Origin: Sphaerospermopsis kisseleviana NIES-73
Lineage (GTDB): Bacteria > Cyanobacteriota > Cyanobacteriia > Cyanobacteriales > Nostocaceae
Direction of reading: 5' to 3'
Assembly (NCBI RefSeq): GCF_002368075.1
Contig: NZ_AP018314.1
Location: forward strand, 2,025,065 to 2,071,492
DNA length: 46,428 nucleotides
Part shown: positions 23,946 to 32,725 of the stretch, piece after piece
Position numbering within the stretch: the stretch's first letter is position 1
Layout of the letters: each line of letters starts with the position of its first letter
Notes under the pieces: generated by a model
What the model was told of the DNA's origin: nothing
Seen by the model: only the letters and a program-made list of their open reading frames with translations
Databases searched by the model: none
Made by a program: the position numbers and the translations under genes

Positions 23946-24689
23946 ATGGAAGTAATTCGCCTAGATCAAGTGTCACTGTGGAGACGAACACAAGAAGAAT
24001 TTTCTTACGATTTGAAAAAAACGTTGCTTTCTATCGTAGAAGGTAAATATCGCCAACCTGCCAAAAAATTAGTTTTAAATAATATTGATTTAGTAGTTAA
24101 TAAAGGAGAAAAACTAGGAATTATTGGTGCGAATGGTTCTGGAAAATCCACACTTTTAAAAATAATTTCGGGTATTCTTAAACCCACAGAGGGAAAAGTG
24201 AGAGGTAAAGGAAAAATTGCCCCTTTAATTGAATTAGGAGCAGGTTTTGATCCAGAAATTTCAGTTATGGACAATATTTTACTTTATGGTGTGTTACTGG
24301 GATTTTCTAGGATGGAAATGAAAAAAAGAGCGCATTCAATTTTAGAATTTGCAGAATTACAAGATTATGCTTTAGTTCCAGTGAAAGGTTTATCTTCCGG
24401 TATGGTAGCAAGATTAGGTTTTGCTATTGCTACAGATGTGCAACCGGATATTTTAATTTTGGATGAAGTTTTATCAGTAGGTGATGAAAGATTTAAGCAT
24501 AAATGTCAGCAAAGAATTGAAAAATTTTGGGATGCAGATGCAACGGTTTTAGTAGTATCCCATGATTTAGGTTTTATGAAACAGTCTTGTCAAAGAATAA
24601 TTTGGTTAGACAAAGGAAAAATCAATTTTATAGGTAGTGCGGAACGTGCAGTAGAGTCTTATCTTGCTGGTAAAGTTATTCCAGAATAA
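23946..24689 (+). CDS. Wzt-type polysaccharide ABC exporter ATPase, copy 1
   Basis: Nucleotide-binding subunit of 247 residues for the preceding Wzm permease. Walker A is GANGSGKST (61-69), the signature region is KGLSSGMVARLG, and Walker B is ILILDEVLSVGD with the switch His in VVSHDLG. It has the Wzt-type insert GELGAGFDPE-like sequence (IELGAGFDPEISVMDNILLYG). It ends soon after the ATPase domain and lacks the C-terminal carbohydrate-binding extension of E. coli Wzt, so it would not select capped chains directly. It is highly similar to the copy at 34706. Confidence 0.92.
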   Translation: MEVIRLDQVSLWRRTQEEFSYDLKKTLLSIVEGKYRQPAKKLVLNNIDLVVNKGEKLGIIGANGSGKSTLLKIISGILKPTEGKVRGKGKIAPLIELGAGFDPEISVMDNILLYGVLLGFSRMEMKKRAHSILEFAELQDYALVPVKGLSSGMVARLGFAIATDVQPDILILDEVLSVGDERFKHKCQQRIEKFWDADATVLVVSHDLGFMKQSCQRIIWLDKGKINFIGSAERAVESYLAGKVIPE

Positions 24690-25299
24690 ATTTAAGTCTA
24701 CTGATCAGAGTTATTTATCAGGGTGAGTAAGTAGATTTGTATTTGTAATATAGAGCAGATATCATATCAATAAGGATTTTAGGAGATATTAGATATTTTG
24801 AAGCACAAGGAAAAACAAGATTTATGCAATTAAATTTTGCAATATGAACTCATTTTTGACCATCGCTACCAAATAATATTACATCATTACTAGGAGGTGT
24901 AATGTATAAATTTTTTGATAGTGAAATAAATAAAACCTAGAATCAAAAATAACATAAGAAGCAACAAAATTTAGTGTTAAATAACTATCCAGTATTGCCA
25001 GACATAAATAATTGAAGACTTAGGTATAAAAAATAGCATAATCTGGTGAAATAATGTGAAATAAATTTATTTACTCAAGGGAAAAAGCTATTTTTCAAAA
25101 TCCACAACAACTCAACTATACATTAACATCGTATAAAATATTAACCAAAAATGCACCATTAACAAGAGATATGAATACAGAAACCAGAGTTGGGAATTAA
25201 GTGATTATTCTGTTGGCATTTCAACTTATGGTTTGGCATAACAGTTACTGAAGATTTTTTATTAAGCAACATAAAACAAAGGTCGAGTAAAAATAAACT
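24690..25299. other. 610-base AT-rich gap before the galactofuranose block
   Basis: No gene of normal size is visible. The only notable item is AGGAGGTG followed four bases later by ATG and twelve codons (24902-24940). The promoter of the downstream glycosyltransferase cluster is presumably here, but it could not be located. Confidence 0.5.
24892..24940 (+). other. Possible leader ORF with strong Shine-Dalgarno
   Basis: AGGAGG at 24892-24897, four bases before ATG 24902, then MYKFFDSEINKT and TAG at 24938. ATTACATC and GGTGTAAT flank the Shine-Dalgarno and can pair (7 of 8), which would place it in a loop. Near-perfect Shine-Dalgarno sequences are rare here, hence the note. It may also be the remnant start of a lost gene. 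Confidence 0.3.
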
Positions 25300-27198
25300 A
25301 TGGTTAACCAACTAGAATCACCAGCTATCCTTCACCGTACTCCAAAAGATATAAAAGATATATGTAATAATCATCTGCAAAATATAATTTTTCCTAGAAC
25401 TGATATTTGTACTGTTGAAGAATTATTTTTTAGAAGTAATTCTCAAGTTTTATTTAACCAAGTTGTATTTAACTATGAAAATCAGATACTAGAGCTAAAT
25501 CAAGGTGGTATTGTTAGTTTTGACACCTATTTTAATGCTTTTTATGTGGATAGCTGGAAAGAATATACCCAGGTTAGAAATATAAGTGCTAGTGTCAAAT
25601 TAAAAGGAACTTTTAAAATTAGTGTTTACAATATTGACAGATTAGGTGAGACTAAAACTGTATTATCACAGAAGATTATCAAAAATAACGAAATTGAAGA
25701 AATCAAAGTTTTAGAAAACTTCGATATATCCACATCTACAGGAATGATCTACCTGAAAATAGAAGCATTAGAAAATTTGTGTCAAATTAGCGGTGGGTAT
25801 TTTTCAACTTTGACAGAACCTGTTACCGACGTAAAAATTGCAGTTGTCATTTGTACTTACAAAAGGGAAAACTATGTTTATAAAAACATAAAATTATTGG
25901 AAAAATACTTATTAAAACCAAGTATTTTTGAAAACAAATTAGAAGTATTTATTATTGACAACGGCAAGACTTTAGAGAAATTTGATAATGATTTAATTCA
26001 TGTTATACCCAATAAAAATGCCGGAGGAAGCGGTGGTTTTGCTAGAGGAATGCTGGAAGTTTTAAAACAGCAACATAATCAGGAGAATGAATTTTCACAT
26101 ATTATCCTGATGGATGATGATATTCTCTTTGATCCAGAAATATTAGAGAGAGTCTGGAACTTTTTGACATTTTCTAATCAGAAAGATGTCTGTCTTGGTA
26201 GCAGTATGTTGAGATTAGATAAAAAATATATACAGCATGAAAAAGGAGCTTATTGGAATAGAAATCAAGGTTTTATTCCTGTTAAACCTAATATGGATTT
26301 GAGAAAATTAAAAGAAACTTTATTTAATGAGGTAGATGAATATATTGATTATGCTGGGTGGTGGTTTTTCTGCTTTCCAGTCGATGCTATCAAAGATTAT
26401 GGTTTACCATATCCTTTCTTTATTAAAATAGATGATGTGGAATTTTGCCGCAGAATCGGTAAAAAAATTATAATTTTGAATGGTATATGTGTTTGGCATG
26501 AACCATTTGAAAATAAGAAAAATCCATCCATTGAATACTATTTTTTCAGAAATAGTCTGATTTATCATAGTTTGTACTTTCACAAAGAGTTCAGCAGTAT
26601 CAAGGCAATTAAATGGTTTTTGAAACCATTATTAAAAGAATTATTCTGTTATAGATATGAAACTGCTGAAAGCATTATTAAAGCTACTGTTGACTTTCTC
26701 CAAGGTCCTGATGTTCTAGTTGCTAAAAACCCAGAAGAAAATCATCAAGAGGTTTGTCAGTCTACAGAAAAAACAACTAAAAATCCAGATTTACCATTTG
26801 TGTACAAAAAATATCTAGAAAGTAGAGAAAAGAGTGAAAACAAGTTACATAGATTTTTCAGACTTTTAACTCTTAATGGTCATCTTTTACCAAATTGGTT
26901 TTTCTTTGCAGATGACACATTAAACGATAAAGGATATTGTATTGTCCCCGCTAGTAATAGTAGACCTTTAAATGCTTTTAGAACTAAAAAGGTTTTGTAT
27001 TATAATTTGCAAATGCAGGAAGGATTTGTAGTCAAATTTTCCAGAACTAAGTTTTTTAAAGTGCTAATAAATGCACTATGGGTATCCTTGTTAATGTTCA
27101 TCAAATTACCAAAATTGAAAACTTTATATATCGACTCATTCCTTGAATTTACCAGTCAAGCTTTCTGGGAAAAGTATTTAGAAATAGAAACAAAATAA
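25300..27198 (+). CDS. GlfT2-like galactofuranosyltransferase (GT2)
   Basis: A 632-residue glycosyltransferase with the architecture of mycobacterial galactofuranosyltransferase GlfT2. It has an N-terminal beta-rich domain (about 1-175), a GT-A domain (about 178-430) starting IAVVICTYKREN, and a helical C-terminal part. It has NAGGSGGFARGM after the nucleotide fold and the metal site MDDDILFDPE (about 271-280). The acceptor site DYAGWWFFCFP, the catalytic-base candidate IDDVEFCRR (about 376-384) and the late His in VWHEP (about 399) follow. The next gene, 22 bases on, is UDP-galactopyranose mutase, which makes its expected donor UDP-Galf. Substrate is inferred from family and context. ATG 25300 was chosen; no strong Shine-Dalgarno is seen. 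Confidence 0.85.
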   Translation: MVNQLESPAILHRTPKDIKDICNNHLQNIIFPRTDICTVEELFFRSNSQVLFNQVVFNYENQILELNQGGIVSFDTYFNAFYVDSWKEYTQVRNISASVKLKGTFKISVYNIDRLGETKTVLSQKIIKNNEIEEIKVLENFDISTSTGMIYLKIEALENLCQISGGYFSTLTEPVTDVKIAVVICTYKRENYVYKNIKLLEKYLLKPSIFENKLEVFIIDNGKTLEKFDNDLIHVIPNKNAGGSGGFARGMLEVLKQQHNQENEFSHIILMDDDILFDPEILERVWNFLTFSNQKDVCLGSSMLRLDKKYIQHEKGAYWNRNQGFIPVKPNMDLRKLKETLFNEVDEYIDYAGWWFFCFPVDAIKDYGLPYPFFIKIDDVEFCRRIGKKIIILNGICVWHEPFENKKNPSIEYYFFRNSLIYHSLYFHKEFSSIKAIKWFLKPLLKELFCYRYETAESIIKATVDFLQGPDVLVAKNPEENHQEVCQSTEKTTKNPDLPFVYKKYLESREKSENKLHRFFRLLTLNGHLLPNWFFFADDTLNDKGYCIVPASNSRPLNAFRTKKVLYYNLQMQEGFVVKFSRTKFFKVLINALWVSLLMFIKLPKLKTLYIDSFLEFTSQAFWEKYLEIETK

Positions 27199-27220
27199 TC
27201 AAATTAACTATCACAAGATT

Positions 27221-28330
27221 ATGTACCCTACAATGTTTGATTTTTTGATTGTTGGTGCTGGGTTTGCAGGTTGTACCCTAGCGAATTGTATAGCTACGCG
27301 CTTAGATCGCAAAGTTTTAGTGATTGATACCCGCAATCATATTGGAGGTAATGCGTTTGATTTTTACGACAATGCGGGAGTATTGATTCATAAATATGGA
27401 GCGCACATTTTCCATACAAATAGTAAAAAAATTATTGATTACCTTTCACAATTTACCCAATGGCGAGTTTATCAGCATGAAGTTTTAGCTAAAGTGGATG
27501 GTGATTTATACCCAATTCCTATCAACCTTAATACTATTAACAAACTGTATGGCTTAAATCTCAATAGTCAAGAAATTGCAGAATTTTATGAGCAAGTTAA
27601 AGAAAAATATGACAGAATCGAAAACTCAGAACAAGCTGTAGTTGGCAAAGTAGGAACTGATTTATATGAGAAATTCTTTAAAAATTACACTTATAAACAG
27701 TGGAATTTGTGGCCTCATGAATTAGATGGTTCAGTGTGCGCTCGTATTCCTGTGAGAACTAATAAAGATAACCGATATTTCGGTGATAAGTATCAACTTA
27801 TGCCACTATATGGTTTTACAAAAATGTTTGAAAAAATGTTGGAACATCCCAACATTAAAATTATGCTTAATACCAGTTTTCAAGATGTAGAAAAATGGTT
27901 GAAGTTTGACCATTTAATTTATACTGGACCCATCGATCAATTTTTTGATTATAAATTTGGTAAACTTCCCTATCGCTCATTGCGTTTTGAATTTGAAACT
28001 CATGATATTGAATATTTCCAACCTGTTGCTGTTGTCAACTATCCCAATGATTATGATTTTACAAGGATAGTAGAATCTAAACATATTACTGGACAAAAAC
28101 ATCCAAAAACCACTATTTATTATGAATATCCACAAGCAGAAGGAGATCCATATTATCCTGTTCCCCGTCCTAAAAATCGGGAATTATTTCAACAGTATAA
28201 AAATGCAGCAGATAAGCTGGAAACAGTAACATTTGTTGGCAGATTAGCACAATATCAATATTACAACATGGATCAAGTTATTGCTGCTGCTCTCACAGTT
28301 TTTGAAAATAAAATTAGTCAAATTTATTAG
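27221..28330 (+). CDS. glf: UDP-galactopyranose mutase
   Basis: FAD enzyme interconverting UDP-galactopyranose and UDP-galactofuranose. The protein of 369 residues has FAD motif FLIVGAGFAGCTLAN, then VIDTRNHIGGNAFD, KYGAHIFHTN, and the substrate-site region YEKFFKNYTYKQWNLWP. The active-site Arg-rich stretch CARIPVRTNKDNRYF and the C-terminal FAD-binding GRLAQYQYYNMDQVIA are also present. All hallmarks are intact. ATG at 27221 is used, but Met5 (27233) is a possible start. It follows the GlfT2-like gene by 22 bases and thus forms its donor-supply partner. Confidence 0.96.
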   Translation: MYPTMFDFLIVGAGFAGCTLANCIATRLDRKVLVIDTRNHIGGNAFDFYDNAGVLIHKYGAHIFHTNSKKIIDYLSQFTQWRVYQHEVLAKVDGDLYPIPINLNTINKLYGLNLNSQEIAEFYEQVKEKYDRIENSEQAVVGKVGTDLYEKFFKNYTYKQWNLWPHELDGSVCARIPVRTNKDNRYFGDKYQLMPLYGFTKMFEKMLEHPNIKIMLNTSFQDVEKWLKFDHLIYTGPIDQFFDYKFGKLPYRSLRFEFETHDIEYFQPVAVVNYPNDYDFTRIVESKHITGQKHPKTTIYYEYPQAEGDPYYPVPRPKNRELFQQYKNAADKLETVTFVGRLAQYQYYNMDQVIAAALTVFENKISQIY

Positions 28331-28370
28331 ATATCTTATTAGATATCTATTAGATATCTATTAGAGATTA
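28326..28370. repeat. Tandem ATTAGATATCT repeat after glf
   Basis: Three copies of the 11-mer ATTAGATATCT (28326, 28338, 28349) and a partial fourth. Each contains the palindrome AGATATCT. The first copy spans the glf stop codon. Confidence 0.9.
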
Positions 28371-28441
28371 TTACTAGGTTGCATCCACACTTCACTGACC
28401 TTAACTTACATTTAATTAACAATAATCAGAGGTAAAATATC

Positions 28442-29347
28442 GTGATATATACAGCATTTACACAAATAGTACCTAAATCTATTCGTGTATTTATTCGTGA
28501 TCGAAATATAGGTTTAAAAAAGTTAATTAGTTCCTATGAACAGCTAAAAGTCGAATCCAAAAAGATCAAAAAAATCTATAAAATTATCAAGACACAATAT
28601 CAAAATATAGCTGCGGGAAATAAACCTGAAAATCTACCAGATATCATGAATCAAAAAGCCATTGAACATGATTTCAATAAGGGTAGAGTTGTCATTCAAT
28701 CAATTTTAGCAGCAGACAAAGAACAATTAAAAAATAGAAATTTTTTGTTAGAAAAAATCAAAGATTATGGTTGTGCATATCAAGGATGGAATCTTTATTC
28801 TCCTTATCAACAATATCTGAATGCTTCTGATTATGGACCATTACAAATCCCTACTGAATTTGCAGATTTTTTAATTTATTGCATTCAAAAACAACCAAGT
28901 TCTTTTTTAGAAATTGGGGTAATGTATGGAGGATTTTCTGTTTTTTGTTGTGCGGTTTTATCTAAGTTCAACAAAAGCTTTAAGTATACCTGTGTAGATA
29001 TAGAAGACAACTTTAGAGACTGGGATTATTTTTCATCTATTTTACCATTAGAAAAAGCCATTCCTGCTACATCTGCTGATTTTATCGGTAAAGAATTTGA
29101 TGTTGTTTATATTGATGCAGATCATTCCTATCATGGCATGAAAAGAGACTTTTTTAATGTAGGTCGTTATGCAAAAATTTGTGCTTTTCATGATATTAAC
29201 GCCTCGGAATATGATCACTTAGATGGTGGTACTAGAAGATGTTGGAATGAAATGAAATTATCATACTCTCAGTCATATTCAATTTGGGAAATTAGTCATA
29301 TTGCTGAAGAATGGATGGGTATTGGAATTATTGATTTTAATAAATGA
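28442..29347 (+). CDS. Class I SAM-dependent methyltransferase (cephalosporin-hydroxylase-like)
   Basis: A 301-residue protein with a helical N-terminus (about 1-110) and a Rossmann methyltransferase domain. SAM-binding motif I is FLEIGVMYGGFSVF, with YTCVDIEDNF as motif II and FDVVYIDADHSYHGMKRDF as motif IV. The DADHSY sequence is typical of the Methyltransf_24/CmcI-like group often found in surface-sugar clusters. It probably methylates a sugar of the exported glycan; the target is unknown. The start is GTG at 28442 (no nearby ATG), weakly supported by GAGGTAAAATATC upstream. Confidence 0.82.
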   Translation: MIYTAFTQIVPKSIRVFIRDRNIGLKKLISSYEQLKVESKKIKKIYKIIKTQYQNIAAGNKPENLPDIMNQKAIEHDFNKGRVVIQSILAADKEQLKNRNFLLEKIKDYGCAYQGWNLYSPYQQYLNASDYGPLQIPTEFADFLIYCIQKQPSSFLEIGVMYGGFSVFCCAVLSKFNKSFKYTCVDIEDNFRDWDYFSSILPLEKAIPATSADFIGKEFDVVYIDADHSYHGMKRDFFNVGRYAKICAFHDINASEYDHLDGGTRRCWNEMKLSYSQSYSIWEISHIAEEWMGIGIIDFNK

Positions 29348-29372
29348 TTTATGCAATAATCTGAAATAAATT

Positions 29373-30656
29373 ATGAACATTACCAAAGTCGCAGCTATCA
29401 TTGTTACTTGGAACAAAATTAAAGATGTTTGTTTGGTTATTGAAGACACACAAAAACTAGATTTGCATGGGATAAGTCTGGATATTTTTGTTGTTGATAA
29501 TGCTTCTAATGACGGTACACAAGCTTATCTGGAAGAACATTATCCCGAAATTAAAGTTTTACAAACAGGGGAAAATCTCGGAGGTTCTGGTGGTTTTTCT
29601 TATGGAATGAAGTTTGTTAGTAACCTTGATTATGATTATATTTGGTTACTAGATAATGATGTACGTTTACATCATCAAGCTTTACTTCCTTTAGTAGAAA
29701 CCTTAGAAAAGTATCCAGAGATAGGGTTAGTAGGTTCTCAAATTAGAAAATTAGAACAACCGGAGATTATTCAAGAAATAGGCGGTTATATTCATGAACC
29801 AAAAGCACATTTAAAAACTTATTTTGGTAACTCACCTATTAAATCAACAGCGGAAATTTTAGCAGGTAAACCTTATCTCACAGTAGATATTTGTGCAGCA
29901 GCTTCATTATTATTCAGACGGGAAATAATTGAAGAAATCGGAGTATTTGAAAATTACTTTCTGCATTTTGATGATGTGGAATGGTGTTTAAGAGCAAAAC
30001 AAGCTGGTTGGGTGGTTGCTGCTCATCCAGCGTCTATTATTTGGCATTCTTCACCTGATTTTAAACAACGTCCTTGGATTAGTTATTATGATGAACGTAA
30101 TCTTTGTTACTGTTGGCAAAAACACAAACCAGAACTATTATTAAAACGTCTGAAATTATTATTGCCAAAATTAATTTATTACTCATTAACTGGGCGTTAT
30201 TTTTGGGCAGAAATTTATTTACAAGGTTTGACAGATTTCCTTCAGAAAATTAAAGGTAAAATGCCTGATATATTGCCATATCAGGAATATGATTTAGCAG
30301 CAATTATTCACAATAATAGCAAAATCTTGGTGCAATCTTCTATATATCAAAATATCTGTCAATTCCCTCAAGTTACTATTTGGTATCCACCCAAAAGTTT
30401 ATTATTGAGAATTTACATTTGCTTAGGATATTGTTTTGTTAAACCTGTAGATTTGGTAATAGTTAGCTGCTATAAACCAGAAATTTTGTATTTCAATTTA
30501 GCTAAAAAAGTTTATTTCTTTAGTGGTACTGGTTACATTCAGGTAAATTTGCATTTAATGAATGTGCTGTTTAACAGTCTGCAAGTATTTTATCGGGTAT
30601 TAAAAATATATTTGCAGATGAGCATTTTGGTAAATAAATCAGTCGGTGCAAAATAA
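29373..30656 (+). CDS. Glycosyltransferase family 2 (GlfT-like)
   Basis: A 427-residue GT2 enzyme. The N-terminal GT-A domain has VAAIIVTWNK, FVVDNASNDGT, the GENLGGSGGFSYGM motif shared with galactofuranosyltransferases, and metal site LLDNDVRL. It also has FDDVEWCLRAKQAGW before IIWHSS. The C-terminal 170 residues are hydrophobic in places and unlike other GT2 proteins. Position after glf and GlfT2-like genes suggests a galactofuranose or rhamnose transferase, possibly priming the galactan. Its end overlaps an extended frame of the next gene. Confidence 0.82.
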   Translation: MNITKVAAIIVTWNKIKDVCLVIEDTQKLDLHGISLDIFVVDNASNDGTQAYLEEHYPEIKVLQTGENLGGSGGFSYGMKFVSNLDYDYIWLLDNDVRLHHQALLPLVETLEKYPEIGLVGSQIRKLEQPEIIQEIGGYIHEPKAHLKTYFGNSPIKSTAEILAGKPYLTVDICAAASLLFRREIIEEIGVFENYFLHFDDVEWCLRAKQAGWVVAAHPASIIWHSSPDFKQRPWISYYDERNLCYCWQKHKPELLLKRLKLLLPKLIYYSLTGRYFWAEIYLQGLTDFLQKIKGKMPDILPYQEYDLAAIIHNNSKILVQSSIYQNICQFPQVTIWYPPKSLLLRIYICLGYCFVKPVDLVIVSCYKPEILYFNLAKKVYFFSGTGYIQVNLHLMNVLFNSLQVFYRVLKIYLQMSILVNKSVGAK

Positions 30657-30711
30657 CATCTCTCTTCAAAATATTGGAAATACTTGGAAATCCTTGGAAA
30701 TAATTGCAACT

Positions 30712-31701
30712 ATGTCAAACACAAATTTATTGATATCTATAGTTATTTGTACCGCAGATCGTTCTGCTTCACTCCAAAAAACTCTGGCATCTTTAAATCA
30801 CATCAATTATAATTCTTTTGAAGTTATTGTGGTAGATTCTTCCGATGATGACAGTACATTAAAAATGATAAATTTACTCAAAAATAATTTAACTTTTAGC
30901 ATCAAAATCTTAACATCACAACCTAAAAATATTAGTATTTCTAGAAATATAGGAATCCAAAAATCATCAGGAAAGATTATTGCTTTTATAGATGATGATG
31001 CTATTCCCCCGACTGACTGGTTAGATAAATTAATATCAACCTATGCTTTATATGGTGATAAATGTGCCGGGGTTGGTGGTACTGTCAGAGATATGACAAA
31101 AGCTGGTTATCCTTTACAATATCATCAAGGTATTACCAATCTTATTAGTAATACAATTCCTATTCGTTCAGAAAATGTGATTAACTATAATCAAAAACAG
31201 GGTTTTTGGTTTAATGGTTTAATGGGAACTAATTCATCTTACCGTAAAGAATTACTGGAAAAAATTAATGGGTATGATGAATTTTTTGAATATTTTTTAG
31301 ATGAAACAGATGTTTGTTTGCGTTTAATTCAAGCTGGTTATGAAATACATTATTGTGATACGGTTGTAGATCATTATCCTCAACCTAGTCATAACCGTTA
31401 TGATCAAAAACATCTAACTTGTTGGTATTCTTTGGCTAAAAACACGACTTATTTTGCCTTAAAACACGCTTGTAAAAAAATTCCTTTGCCGATTTTAATT
31501 ATAAGTTTAGCCTCACTGTTAATTTATCGTTGTTTACTGCGGATTATTAGGCTTAAATTTACCCATCGTCTCAATAATGGGATTTTATGGCAATATATCC
31601 AACAAGCTTTTAAAGGTGTGCGTGTTGGTTGGAGTGCTGGTATTGCTTGGCATTACGGAAATAATGAGAAAATTCTTAACAAGAATCATATTAGTTTATA
31701 A
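30712..31701 (+). CDS. Glycosyltransferase family 2
   Basis: GT2 protein of about 329 residues: LLISIVICTADRSASLQKTL at the N-terminus, VIVVDSSDDDST, the metal site FIDDDAIPPTDW, the acceptor-side FNGLMGTNSSYRKELL, and DETDVCLRLIQAGYEIHY. A hydrophobic stretch (LPILIISLASLLIYRCLL) near 255-275 could touch the membrane. ATG at 30712 is preferred over GTG 30646, which would overlap the previous gene by 11 bases and add a low-complexity segment. The donor sugar is unknown. It is the last gene of the galactofuranose block, 35 bases before Uma2 copy B. Confidence 0.82.
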   Translation: MSNTNLLISIVICTADRSASLQKTLASLNHINYNSFEVIVVDSSDDDSTLKMINLLKNNLTFSIKILTSQPKNISISRNIGIQKSSGKIIAFIDDDAIPPTDWLDKLISTYALYGDKCAGVGGTVRDMTKAGYPLQYHQGITNLISNTIPIRSENVINYNQKQGFWFNGLMGTNSSYRKELLEKINGYDEFFEYFLDETDVCLRLIQAGYEIHYCDTVVDHYPQPSHNRYDQKHLTCWYSLAKNTTYFALKHACKKIPLPILIISLASLLIYRCLLRIIRLKFTHRLNNGILWQYIQQAFKGVRVGWSAGIAWHYGNNEKILNKNHISL

Positions 31702-31736
31702 TGGATCAAAGATTGTAACTTATCCAAGTAAAATCT

Positions 31737-32567
31737 ATGGCTTTAACCGCACAAGAAATAGAAGCATTAATGCCAGATTGCACCGAACTACTTAGCGACG
31801 AGCCAGAAATGGAAAGCTCTTTACATTATACACAACTATTAATATTAGTAACTTGTTTGGAATGGTTGTGGAGAGATAGAGAAGATTTCTTTATCGGCGC
31901 AAATCTTAGCATCTACTATAGCCGGCAACAGTTAAAAAATCGAGACTTTAGAGGACCTGACTTTTTTCTAGTCAAAGACACAGAAAAACGCCCTCGTGCT
32001 TCTTGGGTAGTATGGGAAGAAGACGGTAGATATCCCAATTTAATTATTGAATTACTTTCCGATTCTACTGCTAAAGTAGATCGGGGATTAAAAAAAGAGT
32101 TGTACCAAAACCGATTTAGAACTCCTGAATATTTTTGGTTTTCGCCTAATACCTTAGAATTGGTAGGGTGGCGATTAACAGACAGTGAATATAAAAGTAT
32201 TACTCCTTCGGAAAATGGCTGGTATTGGAGTCAGGAATTAGGGTTGTATTTAGGAGTGTTTGAAAGTAGATTAAGGTATTTTAGCGTTGAGGGGCGATTA
32301 ATACCCACACCTGAAGAAGCAAATTTAGAAGAAATCAGAAAAGCTGAAATTGCTTACAGAAAAGCAGAATCAGAAAAACAAAGGGCTGAATCAGAAAAAC
32401 AAAGAGCCGAAGCTGAAAAACAAAGAGCCGAAGCTGAAAAACAAAGAGCCGAAGCTGAAAAACAAAGGGCTGAAGCTGAAAAACAAAGGGCTGAAGACGC
32501 AGAAGCTAAAGCAGCTATTTTAACTCAGAGGTTAAGAGATTTAGGTATTAATCCTGATAGTTTGTAA
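31737..32567 (+). CDS. Uma2-family PD-(D/E)XK-like protein, copy B
   Basis: Duplicate of the gene at 22152 with the same first 57 residues, GPDFFLV Asp and IIELLSDST Glu. It is 276 residues long because the C-terminal coiled coil has expanded to six tandem heptads of EKQRAE[SAD] (32373-32498, 21-bp DNA unit). The upstream bases of the gene are conserved with copy C. Start ATG 31737 is shared by all copies. Role unknown; it again sits ahead of a Wzm gene. Confidence 0.85.
   Translation: MALTAQEIEALMPDCTELLSDEPEMESSLHYTQLLILVTCLEWLWRDREDFFIGANLSIYYSRQQLKNRDFRGPDFFLVKDTEKRPRASWVVWEEDGRYPNLIIELLSDSTAKVDRGLKKELYQNRFRTPEYFWFSPNTLELVGWRLTDSEYKSITPSENGWYWSQELGLYLGVFESRLRYFSVEGRLIPTPEEANLEEIRKAEIAYRKAESEKQRAESEKQRAEAEKQRAEAEKQRAEAEKQRAEAEKQRAEDAEAKAAILTQRLRDLGINPDSL
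32373..32498. repeat. 21-bp in-frame tandem repeat, 6 copies
   Basis: Six in-frame 21-bp units encoding the heptad EKQRAEx, extending the coiled coil of Uma2 copy B. The units are near identical (mostly GAAAAACAAAGAGCCGAAGC-like), showing recent expansion. Confidence 0.93.
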
Positions 32568-32581
32568 ATAATTTGTCATTC

Positions 32582-32627
32582 AATAGATCCCGACTTTTTC
32601 TTTTGAGAGAAGTTAGGGATCTATTTT
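32582..32627 (+). terminator. Terminator hairpin after Uma2 copy B
   Basis: Perfect 10-bp stem AATAGATCCC (32582-32591) / GGGATCTATT (32616-32625) followed by TT, with inner ACTT/AAGT pairing. It lies 15 bases after the Uma2 stop and should separate that transcript from wzm copy 2. Confidence 0.7.
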
Positions 32628-32725
32628 AACGTTCAAGAGGATGGTTATATTTTAGGTTAAATTAATACTGAAAATAGTATACAATGCTCTGGTAAGTTGG
32701 CTATAGCCTGTGGTGGTTCTGGAGA

